Below, piece by piece: positions 21,361-34,185 of a stretch of 64,000 nt of DNA. The stretch is taken from positions 4,175,029-4,239,028 of the forward strand of contig NC_135061.1 in assembly GCF_051014685.1 (NCBI RefSeq). The letters are read 5' to 3'. The stretch comes from Ptiloglossa arizonensis (lineage: Eukaryota > Arthropoda > Insecta > Hymenoptera > Colletidae). How positions within the stretch are numbered: position 1 is the stretch's first letter; the number at the start of each line of letters is the position of its first letter. Made by a program: the position numbers and the translations under genes. The notes beneath the pieces were generated by a model. The model was not told where the DNA came from, did not search any database, and was given only the letters and a program-made list of their open reading frames with translations.

Positions 21361-23489
21361 CTCCAGTTCTCGGCTCGAGGAGACACCGCGTGGCCAATAA
21401 TTCACGTTTTATTTCCTTGCCGGCGGGAGGACGCGCAATAATAAAAATGTCCGGCGGCCGGCAGGGCGGATCAGAAATCTTAATATGTCCCGGTGGGTGT
21501 CCACGGTGGTCGGGAGAGTCAGCGATTTCCAGCCAATATAAATGTCCTACATTGATTTAGTTCTCTTTTTCCACGGGTTGCGGTCGACGACGAGCGAGTG
21601 GCGGGAAAAGGAGGGAAAAACGGATGGAAACGTCTCTGTCAGGGAAATTAGCTTCCTTCGGGTTTTGAAATAGGACAGAAGGGTCGGCTACGAGCCGTGC
21701 AACGCGTGTTACGTGGCGCCTACGGAAAATTGACCACGTGATCTACGTCTCACGTTCTCATGCCGGCTGTTTTCTCGTCTTACAAGTTATTCCCTAGCCG
21801 AGGATTACCTCTTCGATCTAATCCCTCGTGTTATCGTTCGAAACGGTGCACGCTGCGATATTACACCGATCTAGCTGAATGAAATTCAATTTTCGATACG
21901 ATCCCAGCGCACCTACGACTGTATTTTATACGTCGATTTCAAATTGACCAAATTGAGTGTAAACGTGAATAACGTTGTAAAAGGTGATCCTATGATTAGG
22001 TGATAACTCGTACAAAGTGTGAGTTACTTCGTTTGTTATACAAACGCGTATTTCGAGCTTTTTTTATTACCTATTTTACTCCTGTGTTATTTTTACGAAT
22101 GTATCTTCTATTATTCAAAATATGCGTGTAATCTTTCTTCTTCGAGTGTATTTTATTAACCTTTTTTTAAAACTTCGTAACTATCGATATATTACTTAAT
22201 CTCTCTTCTTGAATTATAGTCAGATGCAATGGTAGTTATTTATTTTCGCAAAAAATTATTTCCGACAAATCGAGACGTCTGTAATTTTTTATCAATATTT
22301 AGCACGGTTAGGGTCGTTTCTTGTAAAATTATTGATTTATCGTTGTAATTGTCAAAGTAGATTTCTTTTTCTTTCTTCACTCCAACTTAGAATTAAGATA
22401 CTTTTATAATAGAAATTGATTTTGTAATATTACAAATTGTATACTAATTTTTTCAATTTATAAATTCTATTTTAAGAAGGATTTAAAATTTACGTCGCAA
22501 TAAATTATTAGAAAGATTTTAAAGAATATCTCAGCTAGACACAGTCAACTATTAAACAGTTTTTCCACGGTGTACAGTTTTATAGAATATAAAATATTAG
22601 AAATTATTGGTTCTCTTACATTTGTAATTGGCCACTTTCCAGAAGGAGCTCGAAAGACAAGAGACAAAGATATCGGAAGAAATAGGGAACTATTTAGAAC
22701 GAAAACGCCGAGAATCAACGTAAATATAGATTTAGTAAACAAACTATTAATTACTTCGGACCCATTCGTTAACAGTTTACGCACATCCCGCAAAATTACT
22801 CGAAGAAACCGAGTAGTATCTCGGAGTCGTTTCTATCGGAAGAACTGAGAAGTGACCCAAATACGTTAGGATATGATTTAAGTTACAGTGATTTCTGGTA
22901 GACCGGAAAGATCTTAACAATCTTGTCTTTTTCAATTTGTTTAAAAACTTCTCCCCGTGCAACGGTCTTCGAGACGAAAATAGAGGATCGTGACTTTGAA
23001 AGATAGTTGCACGGCCCGAGCTTCGGTTCCTCGAGTGAAACAAAAAAATGTATTTTTAGCTAATGACTAATTTCATGTTTCTTGTTGGTTCTCTATTGCA
23101 ACTATTTTTAAATTCGCCCCAGCGGATGCAAAGTCGTCGATCCGACCGGTACGATCAAAAAGGGGGGAAATATTCAAAACTGTAATCGATTAACATCTTC
23201 TCCCAGGTCGGGCGTCGTCGTTATCGACTACACGTGGGCGGAAATGAGTTTAAAAGCGGAGGGGGGAGTTACGAGACTGGAGGGTCACCAGTCCCGGTAT
23301 AATGGATCGGCTATTACCCCCTTATTAATTACCGTACCAAGACTTTTGAGCGAATAGACAAAACCAGCTGCCTTCTCGGTCCCGTGGAAAATTCTTCCAC
23401 CGGCATCGGTGCACGCCTATGCATATTCTACGAGTGCATCTCCTACCAGCATGCGATCAAACCGATAAAATAATTCTGGAAATACAAGC
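21361..23489. other. Non-coding: GC-rich to 21800, AT-rich after; nothing recognised
   Basis: No repeats or exons that I can support. 22000-22800 is very AT-rich. Confidence 0.5.
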
Positions 23490-24420
23490 ATCGAAGCTAG
23501 CGAAATAAATGAATCGCTTCTCGAGATGTACGGTTTCTTTAGGTCCGAAAGGTATCGTGTAAGTCGAATATTAGATATGAAAAGAAGAAGAAAAAAAATT
23601 GAATATACAAGAGTAGTGTAACAAATCGAAGTGAGTCTTACGTCGAAATCAATGAGTCGATAACAAAAAATAGGGAAGTGAATGAAACGATCGCTTCTCG
23701 AGATGTATGATTGTTTTAAGTCTAAGGTATCGTGTAAGTAAAATATTAAATATAAAAAGAAAAAAAAATTGAACATACAAGAGAAGTGTAACAACTCGAA
23801 GTGAGTCGTACATTGAAATCAATGAGTTGATCAAAAAAATAGCAAAATAAATGAAACGATCGCTTCTCGAGATGTACGATTGTTTTAAGTCCAAGGTATC
23901 CTGTAAGTGGAATATTAAATATAAAAAGGAAAAAAAAATTGAACATACAAGAGAAGTGTAACAATTCAAAGTGAGTCGTACATTGCTATTTTTTTTATCG
24001 ACTCATTGATTTCAAAGTAAATGAAACGATCGCTTCTCGAGATGTACAATTGTTTTAAGTCCAATGTATCGTGTAAGTCGAACATTAAATATAAAAGATT
24101 TGATATTCTATATAATAGAATAAATAGATATAGATATAAAAGAAGAAAAAATATTTGAAAAAATAATCGAACATACAAGAGAAGTGTAACAACTCGAAGT
24201 GAGTCGTACGTCGAAATCAATGAGTCGATAAAAAAAATAGGGAAATAAATGAACCGATCGCTTCTCGAGATGTACGATTTCTTTAAGTCTAAATTATTAG
24301 TCGATTAACTAAATTAAAACTAAATTATTCGTCGACTAAATTTAAGTCGATTTAATATTCTATATAATAGAATAAATAGATATACATATAGATATAGAAT
24401 CGAAATCAACGAGTCGATGA
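23490..24420. repeat. ~170-bp tandem array, about 5 copies
   Basis: CGCTTCTCGAGATGTAC recurs at 23515, 23692, 23861, 24031 and 24259, with GTGTAACAACTCGAAGTGAGTC and CAATGAGTCGAT between. The fourth unit carries extra AT-rich sequence. Several low-complexity frames here are shadows. Confidence 0.9.
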
Positions 24421-25129
24421 AAAAACTATTTTTCGATCCCCGAAATCAGTTCGATTCCCGCAACTCTCGTGTGTCCTCGTTGTCCTTCTGCTCCTTTAAA
24501 TACAACCGCTACTTATTGGTTTAATTAAACTCCCTTAAAGTATTACACACGAATTCGTTCCCTCGAGCGCGTTGTTTTTTCAGAACAAAACGCGAAGGAT
24601 CGTTCAACCTAATCGACGCGGAACGTTTGCTCGTATCCTCCCTTGGTCTACCGGTCGCATAACAGATTAATGCGGGGCGATTTGTAAAAAGGCTGGATGC
24701 AACGGTGTTTAAGCTTAATGGCTGCCGTGTCACAGATGAATGTCGGATAATTTCTAACGAGCTCGTGGTCTCGGCCGCACGCACCCGCATGAAAACTATT
24801 CGCCTCTACGCAAATTGCTCGCATCACGCATACCTGCCACGGTATCGGCGATAAAAGCCAGTTCCTTATAGTGGAAGGGACAAAGTCTTCCCTCGAGAGC
24901 CAAGGACAGGTGCTGATCGAGAGTAAACCTTCGACGAATGGGAGGTTATGTTACTCGATCGTACAGAAGGAATACATTACAATGATAATTACAATACACA
25001 GGAGAACGCAAGTTAGATGCACTCCTTATTAGAAATCTATCGAACGATCTTGATACTGTTCATTATTACTGGACGGGTATAACTTTCGGATAAAAATCTG
25101 AGATAGTTGTAATTGTTAGTAGAATATCG

Positions 25130-25760
25130 AGATACGAAGTAATAGAACAATATCAACAGCTAGAGGAAACATTGTTCGTACGTGGTTCAAGACTGCTTGT
25201 ATTGCGTATACGTCGAGAGCAGAAAGGGCCGAATCGATATCTCGGTTACTGTCGATTCTATAAAAAAAATTTATAGAACGAAAAGGTTCCGAAATTTAAT
25301 TCCCAATAACTTTCCTTCTACGTGTTTTTACTGCCGGAGCAATAATAAGCGAGATATTATATGGTAATAGAATACGTTTATAGGGCACACGTTAAACGCA
25401 GAAAGGGTCGATATCTGGGTTAGCGTTGATTTGATCGAAAATCCGTGTAGGACGAAAATGTTTGAAAAGTTTATTCTCGACAACTTTTGTCACGCACGTT
25501 CTGCTGTAAAAACGCTATTACGCGGGATAATGTATGGTAATCGAGTTCACTGTTTGAATACTTTTACAAGGTGATAAATATCTTGGTTATTACCGGTTAT
25601 ATCGAAATTTTGTTTACAACGGGAATTTATTTCTAATTTTAATTTCCAATAACTTTTGTAACAGGCGTTCTCGTTACAGAAGCAACCATAAATATCGTAC
25701 GTTCTGTGGTTAATTGTTTGACAAATGGAACAATACCGATCGTGGAAGCCACGATGAAAA
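25130..25760. repeat. Diverged ~172-bp tandem repeat, about 3 copies
   Basis: GCAGAAAGGG, TATCTCGGTTA, CAATAACTTT and GTATGGTAAT phrases return at about 170-175 bp spacing with many changes. 24421-25129 before it shows nothing. Confidence 0.6.
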
Positions 25761-25763
25761 ATC

Positions 25764-25894
25764 TATTGGGTTGTTCGTAAAATGATTTCGTTTACCAAAA
25801 TGGAGAATATATAATTTAATAAAATATTTACACGCTCTAAAAAAATCGTGTTTCATTTTCGTAAAAAAGAAACGAAGTTACTTTCCGAACAATA
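25764..25894. mobile_element. mariner-like MITE, copy 2 (best preserved)
   Basis: 131 bp starting TA-TTGGGTTGTTCG and ending ACTTTCCGAACAATA, with inverted termini and TA flanks. The core matches the copies at 15.4, 47.8 and 53.9 kb. Confidence 0.75.
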
Positions 25895-27191
25895 TTCTGG
25901 CACACAAAGAACAATAGCCGATTACTTCGCAAATAAGTCGTAAAAACGCATCACGTTTTTCGGCCTTACCGTTTTTTTTTTTTTTTTAAATTTCAAATCC
26001 TAAACATTGACCAGAAAACAATACCCGAAAGGAGCGTGTGTATCTCTCGATGTTTACGCTCCAAAATTCCAAAAGAGTCCACGAAACCTATTACATAAAT
26101 TAGTTTCTAGTTTCTGCGTTACGAAGAACGTTAAATACTCCGTGCGTCTCGATATAGCTCGCGAAAAACCATGAAATTTAGATTTCCGGCGAGTAATCAC
26201 CGACAGTTCGAGTTTATGAATAGTTATACACTAGACCGTGATCAAGGATAAAAAAAATTTCACGCGTCACCGCACGAAGTGAAGGAATGTGGGAAAGAAT
26301 CGTTCGAACGATAAAACGTCGGTGGTAATTCCCGTATTTTCTTTTCCTGAATTTATGTTTCTTCAGCTCGTGTAGGACGGGGTCCCGATGGTTTCCCATG
26401 GCGGATGGAACGGCCGGCCATAAAGGAAATACCCGTAGATGGAATAGGCATGTTCTGACACAGGACGACTTCCGGTTGTGCCATTTCGAACGAGCGTCGA
26501 CGAATAGAAATCGAGACGCGCTCGTCTCCTTTATTTTTCTATTTTTTTTTCTCCCCCCCTTCAACTTTTCTTTTTTTTCCGCGCGACGGAACGCGCGCGT
26601 TAGTGTTCCACGTTTTCGCGTAATTTCGCGCGAGTACTCGCGTCGAAAACGCACGACTCCGATATCGTCGTCACCTCTGTTCAAACAGGGAACACGATTC
26701 GAGAGCGAGTATCGAACTTTACTCCCCCGACGGTTCGGTATCTCGGCTCGCGTTCCACGGCTCCGATTTCGCAGAATCGCGTTTATCGTATCGGTAGAAA
26801 AGGAAGCCGCGGCGGTAAAGGGGCAAAGTACGGTGGAAGAACGTTTTGCAAAACACGAGATACGATGCCGCCTAATATTTGAGATTTCATTGGCGTACGT
26901 TATTCCATACGACACTCGATCGGTTGTTACGCCGACGCGCAACAAACTTTACAAATCGTTCGTATATTCCTAGCGCGGACGATCCGTTGGTGCGCGGTGT
27001 ACGCGTCTCGAGTAATTATACCGTTCGACGTGGAGGCGAAAAGAAAAGAGAAAGAAAAGGAAAGAAGAGGGGGAAACGGAAAAAAAAAAAAAAAAAAAAA
27101 CCGCGAATGTGTATTTATACACGGGTGGTGACTAAACGCCACGGAAGTAAATTTCCCTGAGTCCGTCCTTAAACAAAGAAGCCACGACGAC

Positions 27192-27223
<32 letters not shown>

Positions 27224-27780
27224 TAGGAAGTGCAAACAGAAGTCGAGAGAGCTGGAATTCATCGCGTCGAGTAAATCTTCGCGGTGAAAGGAGGGTAGAG
27301 GGATCGCGAACTCGGCACGATCGAAAGCTTACCTCGGTTTTAATTGGCACCCACTAATTGGTAATTATCAGGCGTACCCACTCGTGGAAATCTGACGTAA
27401 GAGGCTTAAGGCCGTTTACACGGGATGGAGGATCCGGTGGCAGCGTTACCAATACAACCGTCGGCCGTAAGGTATACGTCGGTTTACAACGTTCGAACAC
27501 ACAGCGCAGGTGTGCATATGTAATTCCGAATGGGTGCCTCGGCTAGCAGCTCGCGCAGCACGTGAAAAGAGACTAGAGATCCACGACGTCTACATTATTT
27601 ATTAGCCGCGTCGTCATCGCGTATATAGCGAGAGCCAAGACAAACGGCTGCATAATCAACAATTAGTTGGCTGATATGGACTACGTGATCGGTTTTTAAC
27701 GAGGCGACGCGACGCGACGCGGCTGCGTTGCACGGCCCTCGATTAACACGCGCCTTCCCGCTTCGGTTCCCGTTGCACTG
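25895..27780. other. Non-coding; GC-rich block 26.3-27.8 kb with poly-A and (GAC)n
   Basis: Long frames on both strands at 26214-26973 are compositional and show no domain. An A tract lies at 27080-27100 and a GAC/AAC microsatellite at 27185-27222. It may be a regulatory region; no evidence beyond composition. Confidence 0.5.
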
Positions 27781-27789
27781 GGCTCCACA

Positions 27790-30700
27790 CGACCAACAAC
27801 TCGGGATTTGGGAGACGGAATACCCTGTGGTTCAACGATTACACCATTCGACGACAGAACTGAAATCCTTGGTGCAGAAAAGGACCGATCTACCCGATGC
27901 TACACTGGAATCTAGGATCTGGGTTGCAGCAGGACTACGAGGGACCTAAATTGTACCAGACTCTGATTGGACGATGCGATCGAAATTCTTAGTGTAAAAA
28001 GGGGTCAGTATGTTCTCGATAGGACTGATATACTACTGGAACCTAGAATCTATGTTGTAGCAGGACTATAAGGTACCTAAATTGTACCAGACTCTGATTC
28101 GACGATACAATCGAAATTGTTAGTATATAACAGAGTCAGTATGTTCTACATAGGACCGATGTACCCTTGGTCCACTAGAACTTAGGATCTATGTAGCATA
28201 CTGAGACTACGAGGTACCTAAATTGTACCAGACTCTGATTCGACGATACAATCGAAATTGTTAGTATAAAAAAGGCTGAATATGTTCTCGACAGGACCAA
28301 CACACCCTTGGTCCACTGGAATCTAGAATTTATGTAACAGTACACCAAGACTACGAGGTACCTAAAGTGTACTAGACTCTGATTCGACGATACAATTGAA
28401 ATTGTTAGTATATAAAAGAGTCAGTATGTTCTCCATAGGACTGATATACTACTGGAACCTAGAATCTATGTTGTAGCAGGACTATAAGGTACCTAAATTG
28501 TACCAGACTCTGATTCGACGATACAATCGAAATTGTTAGTATATAACAGAGTCAGTATGTTCTCCATAGGACCGATGTACCCTTGGTCCACTAGAACTTA
28601 GGATCTATGTAGCATACTGAGACTACGAGGTACCTAAATTGTACCAGACTCTGATTCGACGATACAATCGAAATTTTTAGTATAAAAAAGGCTGAATATG
28701 TTCTCGACAGGACCAACATACCCTTGGTCCACTGGAATCTAGAATTTATGTAACAGTACACCAAGACTACGAGGTACCTAAAGTGTACTAGACTCTGATT
28801 CGACGATACAATTGAAATTGTTAGTATATAAAAGAGTCAGTATGTTCTCCATAGGACTGATATACTACTGGAACCTAGAATCTATGTTGTAGCAGGACTA
28901 TAAGGTACCTAAATTGTACCAGACTCTGATTCGACGATACAATCGAAATTGTTAGTATATAACAGAGTCAGTATGTTCTCCATAGGACCGATGTACCCTT
29001 GGTCCACTAGAACTTAGGATCTATGTAGCATACTGAGACTACGAGGTACCTAAATTGTACCAGACTCTGATTCGACGATACAATCGAAATTTTTAGCATA
29101 AAAAAGGCTGAATATGTTCTCGACAGGACCAACATACCCTTGGTCCACTGGAATCTAGAATTTATGTAACAGTACACCAAGACTACGAGGTACCTAAAGT
29201 GTACTAGACTCTGATTCGACGATACAATTGAAATTGTTAGTATATAAAAGAGTCAGTATGTTCTCCATAGGACTGATATACTACTGGAACCTAGAATCTA
29301 TGTTGTAGCAGGACTATAAGGTACCTAAATTGTACCAGACTCTGATTCGACGATACAATCGAAATTGTTAGTATATAACAGAGTCAGTATGTTCTCCATA
29401 GGACCGATGTACCCTTGGTCCACTAGAACTTAGGATCTATGTAGCATACTGAGACTACGAGGTACCTAAATTGTACCAGACTCTGATTCGACGATACAAT
29501 CGAAATTGTTAGTATAAAAAAGGCTGAATATGTTCTCGACAGGACCAACACACCTTTGGTCCACTGGAATCTAGAATTTATGTAACAGTACACCAAGACT
29601 ACGAGGTACCTAAAGTGTACTAGACTCTGATTCGACGATACAATTGAAATTGTTAGTATATAAAAGAGTCAGTATGTTCTCCATAGGACTGATATACTAC
29701 TGGAACCTAGAATATATGTTGTAGCAGAACTATAAGGTACCTAAATTGTACCAGACTCTGATTCGACGATACAATCGAAATTGTTAGTATATAACAGAGT
29801 CAGTATGTTCTCCATAGGACCGATGTACCCTTGGTCCACTAGAACTTAGGATCTATGTAGCATACTGAGACTACGAGGTACCTAAATTGTACCAGACTCT
29901 GATTCGACGATACAATCGAAATTTTTAGTATAAAAAAGGCTGAATATGTTCTCGACAGGACCAACATACCCTTGGTCCACTGGAATCTAGAATTTATGTA
30001 ACAGTACACCAAGACTACGAGGTACCTAAAGTGTACTAGACTCTGATTCGACGATACAATTGAAATTGTTAGTATATAAAAGAGTCAGTATGTTCTCCAT
30101 AGGACTGATATACTACTGGAACCTAGAATCTATGTTGTAGCAGGACTATAAGGTACCTAAATTGTACCAGACTCTGATTCGACGATACAATCGAAATTGT
30201 TAGTATATAACAGAGTCAGTATGTTCTCCATAGGACCGATGTACCCTTGGTCCACTAGAACTTAGGATCTATGTAGCATACTGAGACTACGAGGTACCTA
30301 AATTGTACCAGACTCTGATTCGACGATACAATCGAAATTTTTAGTATAAAAAAGGCTGAATATGTTCTCGACAGGACCAACATACCCTTGGTCCACTGGA
30401 ATCTAGAATTTATGTAACAGTACACCAAGACTACGAGGTACCTAAAGTGTACTAGACTCTGATTCGACGATACAATTGAAATTGTTAGTATATAAAAGAG
30501 TCAGTATGTTCTCCATAGGACCGATGTACCCTTGGTCCACTAGAACTTAGGATCTATGTAGCATACTGAGACTACAAAGTACCTAAATTGTACCAGACTC
30601 TGATTCAACGATACAATCGAAATTCTTAGTATAAGAAAGGGTCAATACGTTCTCGATACTTAGAATCTAGTTTATAGTGGACCAAGAGTACGAGGTACCT
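27790..30700. repeat. Higher-order satellite: 416-bp unit of three monomers, 6 units, diverged edges
   Basis: Each monomer carries GAGGTACCTAAATTGTACC, GACTCTGATTCGACGATACA and AGTCAGTATGTTCTC. Three monomer types of about 131, 141 and 144 bp alternate. The first type's CTGATATACTACTGG recurs at 28025, 28441, 28857, 29273, 29689 and 30105, exactly 416 bp apart each time. Units are almost identical in the middle; monomers before 28000 and after 30580 are clearly diverged, the usual edge pattern of a homogenised array. Confidence 0.96.
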
Positions 30701-30719
30701 AAGTTGGACTACATTTATG

Positions 30720-31375
30720 GCGTACGTACGTTACACCGAACCTATATAGTAAGATATTTAGGTTACGATCTAACCCAGATTGTGATATTCGTAGATTCTA
30801 TCAAACTCAAATTACTATGAAGGTATGCTATGTTTAAATAAATATATGCCTTAGTCATACACCGAACCTATATAGTAAGATATTTAGGTTATGATCTAAC
30901 CTAGATTATGATATTTGTAGATTCTATTAAACCGAAACTACTATGAATTTAAGGTATGCTACGTTTAAGTAAATATATGCCTTAGTCATACACTGAACCT
31001 ATATAGTAAGATATTTAGATTATTATCTGACTCAGATTATATTCGTAGGTCCTATTAAATCGAAACTACTATGAATCTAAGGTATGCTACGTTTAAATAA
31101 ATATATGCCTTAGTCATATACCGAACCTATATAGTAAGATATTTAGGTTACGATCTAAACCAGATTATGATATTCGTAGATCCTATCGAACCCAAATCAC
31201 TATGAAGGTATGCTATGTTTAAATAAATATATGCCTTAGTCATACACCGAACCTATATAGTAAGATATTTAGGTTATGGTCTAAACCAGATTATGATATT
31301 CGTAGATTCTATCGAACCCAAATCACTATGAAGGTATGCTACGTTTAAATAAACATATGCCTTAGTCATAACAGA
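30720..31375. repeat. ~128-bp tandem array, 5 copies
   Basis: CGAACCTATATAGTAAGATA recurs at 30737, 30863, 30993, 31122 and 31248, with AAATATATGCCTTAGTCATA between. It follows the 416-bp array directly but is a different family. Confidence 0.92.
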
Positions 31376-34185
31376 CACCCCCAGGTGATAGTAGACCTGG
31401 ACTGTGAGAAGTCCGGGATATACTGAACTTGGACTATGATTTACCAGGTATGACTACACCCAGAGTGGAGGTATCTTTATTAAACTACGTAAGTCTGTAC
31501 AATCGTGTATCCAGATTATAATAGACACAAGAAGGAGATACTTAAATTACACTAGAATTTGAACAGAAACAGAGTGTCAGCACACTCTGTCGATTCGACG
31601 TACCTCCATCGTTATGTATTCTCTGAGATTTTGTATTTTAATCGTCCTAAGTGAAAATAATCAAACCAAAAGAGTACGTCCCTGTAGTGTATTGCGACTA
31701 GAATGTACCCGTGTTACGTTCCACGCAGATTACGAGGTACCTAGGTCAGACCAGACCCAGACTGCAAGGAATCCAGCTACGCGATACCTAGATTGTACAA
31801 GGCTTAGATAACGAGATATCCAGGTTACGATCCGCGTGGACTACGAAATAAGTAGGTTACGATCAGGTTACTCAGGTCCTGAGTCGTATCGAGCCCGCTT
31901 ACGCGACACCCAGATAACACCGGGTCATCCTGGTACATATTACGCCGAAATTATAGGAAATCAAGATTGCGCAATATCTGATCCACGACAGGTCTAGTTT
32001 ATAGGTGAATTAGTTTGCGTAGAACCCGAACTAGAATATACCTGAGCGTATCAGTGGCCGTATAGAGTATCCGATCTATAGTGGTCCCGGACGAAGCTGA
32101 TCCACGCAATGGTGAATCCAGTCGTACACCGAATCTGGGTTACAATGCTGAGGCTAACTAATGGTGAGGCTAGCCCGCGGCGTACGAAGTTTCATCGGGA
32201 TGCTAAATGAGTGCTGGCTTGGCACGAAAATACAGTAGTTCGCCAACACGCGACTACGGTCTTACGTACGAATCGATTTCACCGCTAAATCTTCGCGAAC
32301 TTAAACCTACCGTGGTTTTTCACGCGGCGATAAAAATAAGTATCGCGAGACGTAAACGCGCTCGTCGATCAGCGTTTCTTTCTCGGCTACGGCATTGACT
32401 CACCGAATCAGAATGCGACCGAGACCCATGTAAAGCCCGGCCTCCCACAAAAGGATCAAAACGTACCGTATACTCTCTCGAGCGATTTCGTACCACTCAC
32501 CCGGTAGAATCCACCGAACCCGAGCTGTTTCTCTCTACGAAGGGTCGACTCATTCTTCGAGAATGTGATTTAAGCCTGCATAAAAGACGACGACCGTGCA
32601 GAATTACAAGAGGCATGCAGTTCCGCTCGTCGATATACGCCGAGGAACTTTCCTCTCTTGTCGCCACGCGCGGAATACCGAACGATCGGTTATCGGCGTT
32701 CTCGCTCGGACGATGCCCGTCTACCTTTTCACCAATCTCACGAAAGGGGAACTCTTTCCTCGAAAATAAACCGATTCGCGACAGATCGTCCGTTACCGAT
32801 TCCCTACCGCTATTTTTACCCTCGACTATTTAACTTTTCCTACGGGGAACAGGTTCCCTACCACGAGCTGAACTACACTACTCGAAAATGGTAGGTGCCA
32901 AACGCTGGAGGACCATTTTTACCTAAAGTGTATCTACGAATACTACGAAACTGAAAATTAATATTCATTTAACGTTTACGAATGATCCGTTTCTACGAGA
33001 CGGAGTTACAGGCACTGTGTTCTCCATTTTCCAGGTAGACTCTCATGGGATGTAATTGTAAATATTTTTATATTTAGTACTTGAATATTGCTTCAGAGAC
33101 TGTCTACTGGTTTCGTATGCTTCTTAGATTGAAGAGAAATTCAACGAGGAATGGTATTTACGTTCGAGATCGTTCAAAGTTACAAATGAAACAATTTAAT
33201 ACGGTGTCTTTATTATCCACGTTACAAGTGGGTTTCCCAAAGGAACTCGGCCATCTTGGACGGCCTTCCTGGCATAAAAAAGATGTCGATTGCGTGCTTC
33301 GTGATCTCGCGTGACCTTGGACATTCCGATGTATACGGTTGAATTCATTTTTCTTTTCTTTTTCTCCGACCAAATATCAAGAACAAAGTACAGCAATGTC
33401 GTTTGAAGAGACATTGACCTTGACCTTGAGGTAACCTTCAAAACGGAAGTAGAGGATATTTTACTCCTTTAAATTCCAAAAGTGGTCAAATTTGCGCTCG
33501 TATCTTCAACGTTCGACGTTGTTTCAAACATTTACTTTCGAACATTCTGCATATATGCAGAATTGAACAACTACTGCAGAATTGAACAACTACTGCAGAA
33601 TTGAACAACTACTGTTCCAAGATACCACGGAACGCACGTAAGACTCGACTAGTACAAAAAATAGCAATTTTCGACCATTGTTATTCATTCTCCGTCTACT
33701 TGCAGAAGCTAAGGAAAAAGTAACCCTCCGTGTTTCACGTCCACACGCGTGGATGCTAGTTTCGCTCGAGTACAATTAGACCTCGTTTGTCTACGCGTGG
33801 CAAAAAATCGATGGAATGGATACGTAATTTTTGCTACGCTTTGGGATCATCGACGCAACCACGACGAAACGGCAAGAAGATCATTTCCCGACGGAAGACA
33901 AGGATAGCCTAGATTTTCATCGAGCGAGTTTTTCTCCGCAGCGAGCGCGGTTCGCGGAAAATGTTTCGCAATTGTAACGAAGCGTTTAAGTTCGTTCCCG
34001 CGGACGAGACGCGACTCTTCTGCTCGCGCCTTTCAAGGTTTCCACGCGTTTTCTACGCGAACGAAACAACTACACCACGGATTTATCTATTCTTTATCGG
34101 AGGGAACGATTCGTTAAATTTAGCCGCTTAACAACCGAGTTTTTCTGTCCGAGTTCAAACAGGAGAATCCTTCGTTCTAGAACTC
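31376..34185. other. Non-coding; decayed satellite-like tract then unique sequence
   Basis: 31380-32180 has phrases such as ACGAGGTACCTAGG and CAGACCCAGACT that resemble very decayed monomers of the neighbouring arrays. 32200-34185 is mixed GC with no supported gene. A 19-bp unit (GCAGAATTGAACAACTACT) occurs three times at 33557-33613. Confidence 0.5.

Noticed and set aside
26214..26973. Overlapping 243- and 191-codon frames on opposite strands
   Set aside because: Both are Arg-rich compositional frames in CpG-rich DNA with no recognisable domain or splice context.
33360..33450. TGACCTTGACCT direct repeat as a nuclear-receptor site
   Set aside because: Such repeats are common in transposon-derived insect DNA, and a single instance in a non-promoter position is not enough.
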